In this document: positions 41,958 to 52,937 of the stretch, in pieces | Position numbering within the stretch: the first letter of the stretch is position 1 | Layout of the letters: each line of letters begins with the position of its first letter | NCBI RefSeq assembly: GCF_000993785.3 | Contig: NZ_CP009922.3 | Span: 4,092,001 to 4,156,000 of the forward strand | Length of the DNA stretch: 64,000 nucleotides | Reading direction: 5' to 3' | Source: Streptomyces xiamenensis | Lineage (GTDB): Bacteria; Actinomycetota; Actinomycetes; Streptomycetales; Streptomycetaceae | Notes under the pieces: generated by a model | What the model was told of the DNA's origin: nothing | The model's input: only the letters and a program-made list of their open reading frames with translations | The model's database searches: none | Position numbers and translations under genes: made by a program

Positions 41958-42875
41958 TTGAGCACGCACGCACCTCAGGCCTCTCGGGCGCAAGCGCCGC
42001 GGAACCAGGGCGCCCAACTCGTCGCGCTGCCCGCCACCCTGGACGACGCCGTGGCAGCGCTGGTGGACACCCCGGCCGCCGTACCCGTGGCGGGCGGCAC
42101 CGACCTGATGGCCGGGGTCAACGCCGGGCTGCTGCGGCCCGCCGCCCTGGTCAGTCTCGGCCGGCTCGGTGAACTGCGCGGCTGGGAGTACCAGGACGGG
42201 CACGCGCTGCTCGGCGCGTGCCTCACGCACGCGCGCATGAGCCGCCCCGACTTCGCCGCCCTCATCCCGGCCCTGGCCGCGGCATCCCGCTCGGCGGGGC
42301 CGCCCCAGGTGCGCAACGCCGGGACGCTGGGCGGCAACATCATCTCCGCGGCGGCCTCCGGCGACACCCTGCCGGTGCTCGCCGCACTGGAGGCGACGCT
42401 GCTGGTGGCCGGTCCCGAGGGTCAGGGCCGGCAGATCCCCGTCAGCAACCTGCTGGCCGGCATGGACCACCTGCGCCCCGCCGAACTGCTCGCCCACGTC
42501 AGGGTTCCGCTGCTGCACGCTCCCCAGACCTTCCTGAAGGCGACCGCGCGCAGCGGCCCCGGGCGGGCGCTGGCATCGGTGGCGGTGGTGCTCGACCCGA
42601 TACGGCGCGAGGTGCGGTGCGCGGTGGGCGGCGTCGCGCCGATGCCACTGCGCCCGCTGGACGCCGAGCGGTGGGTGGCGTCGCTGGTCGACTGGGACGG
42701 CGAACACGGGCGGGCGCTGGCGCCCGAGGCGCTGACCGCGTTCGGCGACTACGTGGGCCTGGCCTGCGTTCCCGATCCGCAGCCGGGGGAGGCGCAACTG
42801 CCGGCTGCTGTGCTGCATGTGAGGCGAACCGTGGCGACACTGGCCCGCCGTGGACTCGGAAGGGCGCTGCGATGA
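41958..42875 (+). CDS. Xanthine-dehydrogenase-like FAD-binding subunit
   Basis: FAD subunit of a molybdenum hydroxylase complex, 305 residues. The FAD-binding motifs of the CoxM/XdhB type are present: PVAGGTDLMAGVNAG (about 46-60) and RNAGTLGGNIISAAASGDTLPVL (about 115-137, quoted in part). The CO_deh_flav_C-like end (FLKATARSGPGRALASVAVVL) follows. A TTG start at 41958 is chosen because AAAGGGG lies eight bases upstream and no ATG fits. The stop overlaps the next start as ATGA, so the subunits are translationally coupled. It transfers electrons from the Fe-S subunit to its acceptor. Confidence 0.9.
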   Translation: MSTHAPQASRAQAPRNQGAQLVALPATLDDAVAALVDTPAAVPVAGGTDLMAGVNAGLLRPAALVSLGRLGELRGWEYQDGHALLGACLTHARMSRPDFAALIPALAAASRSAGPPQVRNAGTLGGNIISAAASGDTLPVLAALEATLLVAGPEGQGRQIPVSNLLAGMDHLRPAELLAHVRVPLLHAPQTFLKATARSGPGRALASVAVVLDPIRREVRCAVGGVAPMPLRPLDAERWVASLVDWDGEHGRALAPEALTAFGDYVGLACVPDPQPGEAQLPAAVLHVRRTVATLARRGLGRALR

Positions 42876-45800
42876 ACGACGATCAGCGGCGGCCACGGCC
42901 ACAGAGTGGCTGGGCCGCGGGGGAGTACGGCGGCGACTACGACGCGGACGCGACGGCGTTCGTGCAGTTGCCGCCCCAGCCGGTGCCGGGGGCGGACCCG
43001 CTCTCGGTGAGTGGGGGCGGCTCCCCGGTCACCGACCCCGGTGCGACCGGGGCGTGGTCCCTGCCCTTCGCACAGCAGACGCAACAGACGCAACACACGC
43101 AGCAGATGCAGCAGGCGCCGCCGGCGCAGCAGGGCGGTCAGGGCGAACTGCCGGAGTCCGGCCCCTGGACCGCCCCCCAGCAGACGAGCTGGCCGGGCGC
43201 GCAGCAGACCGGCGGCGGCACCGCCTCCTGGCCCGGCGCGGCAGCCGCCCGCTGGCCGGCCGCGGCCGGCGCGGGGACGGGCGCAGAGGGCGACGTGCAC
43301 ACCGGCGGCGCCACGCTGCGGGAGGGCTGGCAGGACGCCGCCGCATCCACCGGTGCCGGGCCGGGGGCCGAGGCGCCCGGCGCGGCCAACGGTGCCGCGC
43401 CGCACAACGATTGGCCGGACACGACGGAGAACGGACGCACCGGCAGCTGGCCGGGCGCGGCGGCCACCCTCGCCGCCACCGGCGCGGTGCCCACCGACGT
43501 CGCCATGGACCGGGCCGCGCAGCCGGGCTGGCCCGAGCAGGCCGGCGGAGCGACACCACCGCACGGCACGGGCTGGAACGACCCGGGAACGCAGGCACCG
43601 GCCGCCACGAACGGCCAAGAGGCCCAGCCGACATGGCCCCACAACGGCGCCAACGGGGCGGCCCCGGCAGGGAACCCCGGGGACGCGGCCCCGAACGAGG
43701 CCACGGGCCAGACATCATGGCCGCACCGGGCCACCGCTGTCGCGCCTGACACGGGGCACGGTCCGGCCGCATCCCCACAGCCTGTGGACGGCGGCGACAA
43801 CGCGGCTGCCCCCTGGACCGAGGCGCACGGCAACGGAGCGCCCGCCCCGTCCGGGGCGCCGAACGCCCAGGCCGGCGAGGCCAGGCGCCCCAGCTGGTTC
43901 GACGCGCCCTCCGGCACTGCCGGCGGTGCCAACGCTGTCCAGGCTGGCCACGGCGACGCACAGCGGCAGTCCTGGTCCGACAGTGCCTCCGGTGGCCCGT
44001 CCGCCGCACCGGACACGGGAGGTACCCCGGTGAGCGGCGCCCAGCCCGCGGGCGGCGCGCCGCAGGCCGGCTGGCCGGCCACCGGGGGAAGCGAACTCCC
44101 CGCTCAGCACGGTTCGATGGCGCCGGAGACCGGTGCCGCGCCTCCGGCGGGATGGCCGGAGACACACGGTGGTGTGACCACGCCGACCGGCGCCCCGAGT
44201 GCGGCTGCGGGTCCCGCCGGTCCGGGTGAGGTCGTGCCGGGTGGCCCACCGCCGGCGGACTGGTCCGACGGTGCCGGGGTACCGGTTCCGTCCGGCGTGA
44301 GCGGTGGCCCGCACGACGGTGCGTCCCAGGCGGGTTGGCCGGGTGCCGGCGGCTCAGGCGTGCCCGCTCCGTCCGACGTGGCGAGCGCGGACAGCTCCGC
44401 CGCGCGTCCCGCCGGTCCGGTCGCCGACACGCGGTCGGCCGCCGGTGACGACGCCACGAACGGCCATGCCCCGCAGGGCACCTGGCCGCACACTCCTGGC
44501 ACCACGGGAGCGGGCGTCGCCCACGGCGACGCCCCGGACGGGGCGGTTCCGCAGGCGGCGTGGCCCGACACACCGGGCAACCCCGCGACGAGCGGTGCCC
44601 GTGGGGCCGGGGCGCAGAACGGCGCCGACGTGCCCGGCGGGCCTCACGGTGCGGCAGCACCGGCGCACCACCTACAGCCGGCGGCCGGGGCCGCCCCCGT
44701 GGAGGGCGGCGCGCCTCCCGCGCAGTGGCCCGACACCACAGGGCCTGCGGCGACGGGCGGCGTGCCCGCTGCCTCCACCGGAGACGGTGCGCCGGAGGCG
44801 GCGCGGTCCGACGCTTCGGCGGGTGGCGCCCCAGCGCCGGAAACACCGGGTGGCGCGGGTGAACACGGTGCGCCCGAAGGGACGGCCGGAGCGGCGCACG
44901 GCGTGCAGCCGACCGCCGGAGCCGGCCCCGTGGGCGGTGGCGCCCCACATGCCGAGTGGACCGACGCCTCCGCCGGAGACAGCGCGCCGCAGGCGGCGCG
45001 GTCCGACGTGCCGGCCGGTGCCGCCCCCGCGTCCGAAGCCCACGGTGCTGCGGGCGGGCACGGTGCGCCCGAGGGCGTGCGGCCGGAAGCCGGTGGAAAC
45101 GCCACGCACAACGGAGTCCCGCAGGGGACATGGCCGGAGGCGTCATCGGGCGCCCCCGCGCCGCTGGACGCTGCTGCCGGCGCGACGCAGCATGGCGCGC
45201 CACCGGCGGCGTGGACCGACGCCTCGGGCAACGCGGCGCCGGGCGACGTCCGTACGGCCGAGGCGCCGAACGGTGTGCCCGCGACGGTGCCCGCGTCCGC
45301 TCACGGCGAGGCGGCGGACGCCGCCGACCCCGGCGCCCCGAGCGCCGCGCCCTCCGACCGGAATGGGCCTGCGGTGGCGGGGGTTCCCGCTCAGGGCGGT
45401 CCGGTGCCGGATGGCACCGACGGGCGAGGTGTCCCGCTGCCGCCGGGCGCGGAGCACGCTCCGCAGGCCGGCTGGGACGGACCAGTGGCGCCCGACGCGG
45501 GCGACACCGCAGGACGGGGTCCGCAGCCCGGCGTCGAGAACGGGGCCGCACCGGACGCCGGTTGGCAGCAGCACGGCCAGCACGCCCAGCACGGTCAGGA
45601 CGGAGCACCGCACGCCGGTGCCCGGGACGGCGACGCGGCGACCGACCGGGGCCCAGTACCGGGGCAGCCCGGAGCGGGCGGCGGTGCCTGGGCAGGACCG
45701 GAATCCCCGGGCGCGCCTTCAGCGGAAACGGTTTCTTTCCCCGGTGAACCGGGGCCCGGCGGGGCCGGTCCGGCCGACGCCGCCCGGCCGGAGGCCGAGG

Positions 45801-46861
45801 CGATTCCCGTACCGGCCGCAGCCGTTGCCGCTTCCGGCGCCGCCGGGCCGGAACACGGCCACGCCCAGGCGCCCGCCGCCCCCGCCGGTTCGCCGCCCGC
45901 ACCCGCAGGGGTCGACGTGGCGGCCGGCCCGGACGCCGAAGCCGCTCCCGGCGCCACCGGGGCCGGCCCCGAGGCACCCGGCGCGGCCGTCCACGCGGCG
46001 CCGGGCGGCGACGCCCCGGCGGCAGCGGAGGCCGGCGCGCACGCCCCGGCCCCGGAGGGTTCCGCCCCCCCGCCGGACGGCGGCGCCGCCGGGCCCATCG
46101 CCCCGGGCCCCGGCCCGGACGCCCACCTCACCTCCACGCCGCCCCCGGCCGCCGAGAGCGGCCCCGTGCAGCGGCCCGCCACCTTCGGCGGCAGCGGAGG
46201 CGGGGACGAGTCCGGGTCCTGGGTGATCCCCTCCGAGGTCACCGACCCCACCCACGGCGAGAGCGAGATCGCGCCCCCGCCGCCCCCCACCGACAGCGAG
46301 CACCCCGAGACCTCCTACGTGCTGCGCGTCAACGGCATCGACCGTGCCGTCAGCAGCGCCTGGATCGGCGAGTCCCTGCTCTACGTCCTGCGCGAGCGCC
46401 TCGGCCTCGCCGGGGCCAAGGACGGCTGCTCGCAGGGCGAGTGCGGGGCCTGCTCCGTGCAGGTCGACGGGCGCCTCGTCGCGGCCTGCCTGGTTCCGGC
46501 CGCGACCGCCGCCGGGTGCGAGATCCGCACGGTCGAAGGGCTCGGTACCGAGGAGGAACCCTCCGACGTGCAGCGCGCCCTCTCCTCGTGCGCGGTGCAG
46601 TGCGGTTTCTGCCTGCCCGGCATGGCCATGACGGTGCACGATCTCCTGGAGGGCAACCACCAGCCCACCGAGCTCCAGACCCGCCAGGCGCTGTGCGGCA
46701 ACCTGTGCCGCTGCTCCGGCTACCGTGGCGTGCTGGACGCCGTCCGCACCGTGATCGACGAGCGGGCCGAACGGGCCGAGCACATCGAACGGGCCGCCAG
46801 GACCGCCGCCGAGCCGCCTCGTATTCCGCAGCAGTCCGGTCCGTCCGAGGGAGACGCCTGA
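42872..46861 (+). CDS. 2Fe-2S subunit of a molybdenum hydroxylase with a giant low-complexity N-terminal region
   Basis: Electron-transfer subunit of the three-gene complex, 1329 residues instead of the usual 160-200. Only the last 180 residues are the CoxS/XdhC-type domain: the ferredoxin-like cluster site GCSQGECGACSV (about 1190-1201) and the second cluster CGFC ... CGNLCRCSGYR. All eight Cys positions appear present. The preceding 1,150 residues are an Ala/Gly/Pro-rich, probably disordered region with a Trp every 15-40 residues in a recurring context such as GAPQAGWP, GVPQGTWPE, GAPPAQWPDT and GGAPHAEWTDA. The reading frame is open throughout with GC-rich wobble, so the extension is genuinely coding in this sequence. 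ATG 42872 overlaps the upstream stop. Confidence 0.9.
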   Translation: MNDDQRRPRPQSGWAAGEYGGDYDADATAFVQLPPQPVPGADPLSVSGGGSPVTDPGATGAWSLPFAQQTQQTQHTQQMQQAPPAQQGGQGELPESGPWTAPQQTSWPGAQQTGGGTASWPGAAAARWPAAAGAGTGAEGDVHTGGATLREGWQDAAASTGAGPGAEAPGAANGAAPHNDWPDTTENGRTGSWPGAAATLAATGAVPTDVAMDRAAQPGWPEQAGGATPPHGTGWNDPGTQAPAATNGQEAQPTWPHNGANGAAPAGNPGDAAPNEATGQTSWPHRATAVAPDTGHGPAASPQPVDGGDNAAAPWTEAHGNGAPAPSGAPNAQAGEARRPSWFDAPSGTAGGANAVQAGHGDAQRQSWSDSASGGPSAAPDTGGTPVSGAQPAGGAPQAGWPATGGSELPAQHGSMAPETGAAPPAGWPETHGGVTTPTGAPSAAAGPAGPGEVVPGGPPPADWSDGAGVPVPSGVSGGPHDGASQAGWPGAGGSGVPAPSDVASADSSAARPAGPVADTRSAAGDDATNGHAPQGTWPHTPGTTGAGVAHGDAPDGAVPQAAWPDTPGNPATSGARGAGAQNGADVPGGPHGAAAPAHHLQPAAGAAPVEGGAPPAQWPDTTGPAATGGVPAASTGDGAPEAARSDASAGGAPAPETPGGAGEHGAPEGTAGAAHGVQPTAGAGPVGGGAPHAEWTDASAGDSAPQAARSDVPAGAAPASEAHGAAGGHGAPEGVRPEAGGNATHNGVPQGTWPEASSGAPAPLDAAAGATQHGAPPAAWTDASGNAAPGDVRTAEAPNGVPATVPASAHGEAADAADPGAPSAAPSDRNGPAVAGVPAQGGPVPDGTDGRGVPLPPGAEHAPQAGWDGPVAPDAGDTAGRGPQPGVENGAAPDAGWQQHGQHAQHGQDGAPHAGARDGDAATDRGPVPGQPGAGGGAWAGPESPGAPSAETVSFPGEPGPGGAGPADAARPEAEAIPVPAAAVAASGAAGPEHGHAQAPAAPAGSPPAPAGVDVAAGPDAEAAPGATGAGPEAPGAAVHAAPGGDAPAAAEAGAHAPAPEGSAPPPDGGAAGPIAPGPGPDAHLTSTPPPAAESGPVQRPATFGGSGGGDESGSWVIPSEVTDPTHGESEIAPPPPPTDSEHPETSYVLRVNGIDRAVSSAWIGESLLYVLRERLGLAGAKDGCSQGECGACSVQVDGRLVAACLVPAATAAGCEIRTVEGLGTEEEPSDVQRALSSCAVQCGFCLPGMAMTVHDLLEGNHQPTELQTRQALCGNLCRCSGYRGVLDAVRTVIDERAERAEHIERAARTAAEPPRIPQQSGPSEGDA
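43400..45620 (+). repeat. Degenerate protein-level tandem repeat, Trp-spaced Gly/Ala/Pro units
   Basis: At least eighteen imperfect units with the core (G/A)-x-P-(P/Q)-x-x-W-(P/T/S)-(D/E/H)-x-x-G can be read across this stretch. Later units replace Trp by Arg (APEAARSDAS, APQAARSDVP). Unit length varies, so it arose by slippage and recombination plus divergence. It lies inside the 2Fe-2S subunit gene. Confidence 0.75.
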
Positions 46862-46865
46862 CACG

Positions 46866-49226
46866 ATGAGCGAGCAGCCCATCGACGGCATCACCGCCGT
46901 CACCGTCGCCGGTGCCGAGCCCGCGCCGGGCCCTGCCGAGGGTGCCCCGGCGCTCGGCCTCGGCGCCTCCGTTCCGCCGGCCGACGCCGCCGCCAAGACC
47001 ACCGGCGTCTACCCGTACACCGCCGACCTGTGGGCCGAAGGGCTGCTGTGGGCGGCGGTGCTGCGGGCCCCGCACCCGCGGGCGAGGATCCGGGGCATCG
47101 ACACGTCCGAGGCCGCCGCCCTGCCCGGCGTGCGCGCCGTCGTCACGCACCTCGACGTGGGCGGCACACCCCCGGGCGACCGGCCGCCGCTGGCCGCCGA
47201 CGAAGTCCGCTACCACGGTGAGCCGGTGGCCGCCGTCGCCGCCGATCACCCCGAGACGGCCCGGCTGGCCGCCGCCGCGATCGCCGTCGAGTACGAGGTA
47301 CTGCCGCCCGTCACCGACCCGGAGAAGGTGTTCGAGGCCGAACCGCTCCACCCGGACGGCAACATCATCCGGCACATCCCGCTGCGCCACGGCGACCCGA
47401 ACATGAACGGCGAGATCGTCGTCGAGGGCGTCTACCGCATCGGGCGCCAGGACCCCGCCCCCATAGGGGCCGAGGCCGGCCTCGCGGTGCCCCGCCCCGA
47501 CGGCGGCGTCGAGGTGTACACCGGCAGCACCGACCCGCACGGCGACCGCGACCGGCTGGCCGCCTGCCTGGGGCTGGAACAGGAGCAGGTCAAGGTCTAT
47601 GTGACGGGTGTGCCGGGCGCGTTCGGCGATCGTGAGGACCTCGGCTTCGAACTGCCCCTGGCCCTGCTCGCCATCCGCACCGCGTCCCCGGTGAAGCTGG
47701 CGGCCACCCGCGAGGAGTCGTTCCTGGGCCACCCGCACCGGCACCCCACCATGCTGCGCTACTGGCACCACGCCGACCGCGAGGGCAAGCTGGTGAAGGT
47801 CGAGGCGCAACTGCTCATGGACGCGGGCGCGTACGCCGACGGCTCTGCCGAAGCGCTGGCGGCGGCCGTGTCGTTCGCCGCCGGCCCGTACCGCGTCCCG
47901 AACGCCGTCGTCGACGGCTGGGCGGTGCGCACCAACAACCCGCCCTCCGGCCATCTGCGGGGCGAGGGCGCCCTCCAGGTGTGCGCCGCGTACGAGGGCC
48001 AGATGGACAAGCTGGCCGCCCGGCTCGGCCTGGACCCGGCCGAGGTGCGGGCCCGCAACGTGCTGAGTACGGGTGACCCGCTGCCCACCGGGCAGGCCGT
48101 CACCTGCCCGGCGCCGGTCGCCGAACTGCTGCGCGCGGTACGGGAGTCCCCGCTCCCGCCGCCGCCCGACGAGGACTGGGTGCTGCCCGGCGGCCCGGAC
48201 GGCGCCGCCGATCCGGGGGCGGTGCGCCGTGGCGTGGGCTACGCCCTGGGCATGGTGCACATGCTCGGCGCGGAGGGCGCCGACGAGGTGTCCACGGCCA
48301 CCGTCAAGGTGGAGGGTTCGGTGGCCACCGTGCTGTGCGCGGCGGTGGAGACGGGGCAGGGGTTCGCCACGCTGGCGCGGCAGATCGTGCAGGAGGTGCT
48401 GGGGGTCGAGGAGGTGCATGTCGCACCGGTCGACACCGATCAGCCGCCGGCCGGTCCCGGGCTGCGCGGCCGCAACACCTGGGTCTCGGGCGGGGCGGTG
48501 GAGCGGGCGGCGAAGATGGTCCGCACCCAGCTGCTCCAGCCGCTGGCCGCGACCTTCGGGATGTCGGCCGAGCTGCTGACCATCGCGGACGGCAAGATCA
48601 CCTCCTATGACGGGGTGTTGAGCACGACGGTGGCGGAGGCCCTGGAGGGCAAGGAGCTGTGGGCGACGGCGCAGTGCCGCCCGCACCCCACCGAGCCGCT
48701 GAACGCCGCCGGTCAGGGCGACGCCTTCGTGGGCCTGGCGTTCGCGGCGGTACGGGCCGTGGTGGACGTGGATGTCGAGCTGGGTTCGGTGCGGGTGGTG
48801 GAGATGGCCATCGCGCAGGACGTGGGCCGCATCCTCAACCCGGCGCAGCTGAGGGCCCGCATCGAGGCGGGCGTCACGCAGGGCGTGGGCACCGCGCTGA
48901 TGGAGCATCTGCGGGTGGCGCGCGGCGTGGTGCGGCGCCCGGACTTCGCCGACTACGCGCTGCCGACCGCGCTGGACGTGCCGGAGATCCGGATCGTGAA
49001 GCTGCTGGAGGAGCGGGACGTGGTCGCGCCGTTCGGGGCCAAGGCGGCGGGCGCGGCGCCCGTCGTGGTGTCCCCGGCGGCGGTGGCCGCGGCCGTACGG
49101 GCGGCCACCGGGCGGCCGGTGAACCGGCTGCCGATCCGCCCGCAGTCGGCGGTGGTCACCGCGGGCCAGGCGGGCGCCGCCGGTGCGGCGGGCGCGGTGC
49201 CGGGACCGGCCGGCGTCCCCGCGTAA
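46866..49226 (+). CDS. Xanthine-dehydrogenase-like molybdopterin subunit, catalytic Glu absent
   Basis: Large Moco-binding subunit of 786 residues, starting four bases after the 2Fe-2S gene. The fold is recognisable: the N-terminal ALD_Xan_dh domain (GLLWAAVLRAPHPRARI, YHGEPVAAVAAD) and the MoCo domains (NPPSGHLRGEGALQVCAAYEGQMDKLAARLGLDP in part, VETGQGFATLARQIVQEVLGV, DVGRILNPAQLRAR). Key spots deviate: GVPGAFGDREDLGFE replaces the common GGFGGKED block. The C-terminal motif that carries the catalytic Glu in xanthine oxidase relatives (Kx2GEx-P) reads AKAAGAAP, with Ala in place of Glu. The complex may therefore have an altered or no hydroxylase activity. The substrate is unknown. Confidence 0.88.
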   Translation: MSEQPIDGITAVTVAGAEPAPGPAEGAPALGLGASVPPADAAAKTTGVYPYTADLWAEGLLWAAVLRAPHPRARIRGIDTSEAAALPGVRAVVTHLDVGGTPPGDRPPLAADEVRYHGEPVAAVAADHPETARLAAAAIAVEYEVLPPVTDPEKVFEAEPLHPDGNIIRHIPLRHGDPNMNGEIVVEGVYRIGRQDPAPIGAEAGLAVPRPDGGVEVYTGSTDPHGDRDRLAACLGLEQEQVKVYVTGVPGAFGDREDLGFELPLALLAIRTASPVKLAATREESFLGHPHRHPTMLRYWHHADREGKLVKVEAQLLMDAGAYADGSAEALAAAVSFAAGPYRVPNAVVDGWAVRTNNPPSGHLRGEGALQVCAAYEGQMDKLAARLGLDPAEVRARNVLSTGDPLPTGQAVTCPAPVAELLRAVRESPLPPPPDEDWVLPGGPDGAADPGAVRRGVGYALGMVHMLGAEGADEVSTATVKVEGSVATVLCAAVETGQGFATLARQIVQEVLGVEEVHVAPVDTDQPPAGPGLRGRNTWVSGGAVERAAKMVRTQLLQPLAATFGMSAELLTIADGKITSYDGVLSTTVAEALEGKELWATAQCRPHPTEPLNAAGQGDAFVGLAFAAVRAVVDVDVELGSVRVVEMAIAQDVGRILNPAQLRARIEAGVTQGVGTALMEHLRVARGVVRRPDFADYALPTALDVPEIRIVKLLEERDVVAPFGAKAAGAAPVVVSPAAVAAAVRAATGRPVNRLPIRPQSAVVTAGQAGAAGAAGAVPGPAGVPA

Positions 49227-49291
49227 CGGCGCGGACCCCCGCGCGGACGGACGGGTGGGGCGGGCCCGGCGCCCGCCCCACCGGGCCCGGC

Positions 49292-51670
<2,379 letters not shown>

Positions 51671-51683
51671 GATCACTCCTGAG

Positions 51684-51708
51684 CTGATGGTTCTGATCAT
51701 TTCTGATC
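51684..51708. promoter_or_regulatory. Direct repeats upstream of the uvrA-like gene, possible AraC site
   Basis: CTGATG at 51684, CTGATC at 51693 and CTGATC at 51703 repeat every 9-10 bases, about one helical turn, and the last two are within the exact repeat TTCTGATC. They cover the region 14-38 bases upstream of the uvrA-like start and face the AraC gene. Direct repeats at helical spacing are usual for AraC-family activators. Confidence 0.5.
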
Positions 51709-51788
51709 GGTATTGTCTGGTCTGTCACGCTAGTCGGGCCCCGTCGCCGCCGCTTCTCCATACCTGACCCGTCTGGGACACTGAACGG

Positions 51789-52217
51789 GTGAGACAGCCC
51801 GACCTCGACGACCTCGTCCGGCTGCGGCGGGCCCGCGACCGGATGGACCGCGACTACGCCGAGCCGCTGGACGTGCCCGCGCTCGCGCGCGGAGCCCTCA
51901 TGTCGCCTGGCCACTTCTCCCGCAGCTTCCGCGCCGCGTACGGCGAGACCCCGTACAGCTATCTGATGACCCGCCGCATCGAACGCGCCAAGGCGCTCCT
52001 GCGGCGCGGCGACCTGTCGGTGACCGAGGTGTGCATGGCGGTCGGCTGTACGTCGCTGGGGTCCTTCAGCACGCGCTTCACCCAGCTGGTCGGCGAGAGC
52101 CCCAGCGCCTACCGGGCCCGTGGCCACGAGGCGGGCGCCGCCATCCCCGCCTGCATGGCGAAGATCCACACCCGGCCGGTCAGGGACGGAGAAGCCACCG
52201 GCGCCGCCCGCCCGTAG
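51789..52217 (+). CDS. AraC-family transcriptional regulator (small)
   Basis: DNA-binding regulator of 142 residues consisting almost only of the AraC double helix-turn-helix. The first is LDVPALARGALMSPGHFSRSF (about residues 26-46, quoted in part) and the second LSVTEVCMAVGCTSLGSFSTRFTQLVGESPSAYR (about 76-109). No separate ligand domain exists, so the signal may come through the adjacent VOC protein. GTG 51789 starts the frame. The gene is divergent from the uvrA-like gene, and the VOC gene begins ten bases after its stop. Confidence 0.9.
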   Translation: MRQPDLDDLVRLRRARDRMDRDYAEPLDVPALARGALMSPGHFSRSFRAAYGETPYSYLMTRRIERAKALLRRGDLSVTEVCMAVGCTSLGSFSTRFTQLVGESPSAYRARGHEAGAAIPACMAKIHTRPVRDGEATGAARP

Positions 52218-52220
52218 CGT
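52215..52220 (+). promoter_or_regulatory. -10 box for leaderless VOC transcript
   Basis: TAGCGT, whose TAG is the stop codon of the AraC gene, lies seven bases before ATG 52228. The VOC gene may thus also be transcribed separately as a leaderless mRNA. Confidence 0.45.
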
Positions 52221-52227
52221 GGGCGGC

Positions 52228-52641
52228 ATGGATGTCACGATCTCCCAGTGCTTCATCGCCGTCGACGATCACGATCAGGCGATCGCCTTCTACCGCGACG
52301 CGCTCGGCCTCGAAGTACGCAACGATGTCAGCTTCGAGGGGATGCGCTGGGTGACCGTCGGCTCGCCCGCCCAGCCGGGCGTCTCCATCGTCCTGGAACC
52401 CCCGCTCGCCGACCCCAACGCCTCGCCCGAGGACCGGCAGGCCATGGCCGAACTGATGGCCAAGGGGATGCTGGGCGGCGTGATCTTCGCGACCGACGAC
52501 TGCGACGCGACGTTCGAGCGCATCAGCGCGGCGGGGGGCGAGGTGCTCCAGGAGCCGATGGACCAGCCCTACGGCGTCCGCGACTGCGCCTTCCGCGACC
52601 CGGCCGGCAACCTGCTGCGCTTCAAGCAGCCGCTGAGCTGA
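52228..52641 (+). CDS. VOC (glyoxalase/bleomycin-resistance fold) protein
   Basis: Metal-binding or ligand-sequestering VOC-fold protein of 137 residues. Two beta-alpha-beta-beta-beta modules are seen: VTISQCFIAVDDHDQAIAFYRDALGL (about 3-28, in part) and GGVIFATDDCDATFERISAAGGEVL (about 78-102, in part), closing with VRDCAFRDPAGNLLRFKQ. It could be a glyoxalase-like enzyme or a drug-binding protein. With AraC upstream and the divergent UvrA-like ATPase it forms a module that may sense and deal with the same compound. Confidence 0.92.
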   Translation: MDVTISQCFIAVDDHDQAIAFYRDALGLEVRNDVSFEGMRWVTVGSPAQPGVSIVLEPPLADPNASPEDRQAMAELMAKGMLGGVIFATDDCDATFERISAAGGEVLQEPMDQPYGVRDCAFRDPAGNLLRFKQPLS

Positions 52642-52937
52642 CCCGGCCCCCGGCGGCGATACCGCGAGGGTGAGCGCGAGGGCGACGGCTGGAGTACGCA
52701 TGACGCTCCCGGTGTTGACGCCACGGCGGACAGCGCGGCCAACGGCACGGCGAGACGGTGGCCCGGCGCGCGCGTGCACGACCGCACAACGGCGCACCGC
52801 GCCCGGGGCATCGCGCGGATGGCGGGACAAACGTCCACCGGAACGGGTGAGTTCGCGGCCGGACGCCCATCCGACGCCGCCGGCCGGGGTACATCTGCAC
52901 AGGTCACCCGCCACCCGCCCCTCCCGGAAGGAACCCC
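52642..52937. other. Intergenic region with a possible remnant of a secreted-protein gene
   Basis: No complete gene. On the minus strand GGGAG lies four bases before an ATG at 52701 that opens a signal-peptide-like start (MRTPAVALALTLAVSPPGAG). The frame then runs antisense into the VOC gene, so only the 5' end of a former secreted protein may remain. Upstream of the glycosyltransferase, GGAAGG precedes its ATG by about seven bases. Confidence 0.4.

Noticed and set aside
43029..45977. 982-codon Arg/Pro-rich frame on the minus strand opposite the repeat region
   Set aside because: It is an antisense shadow of the low-complexity region, with no motif and extreme composition.
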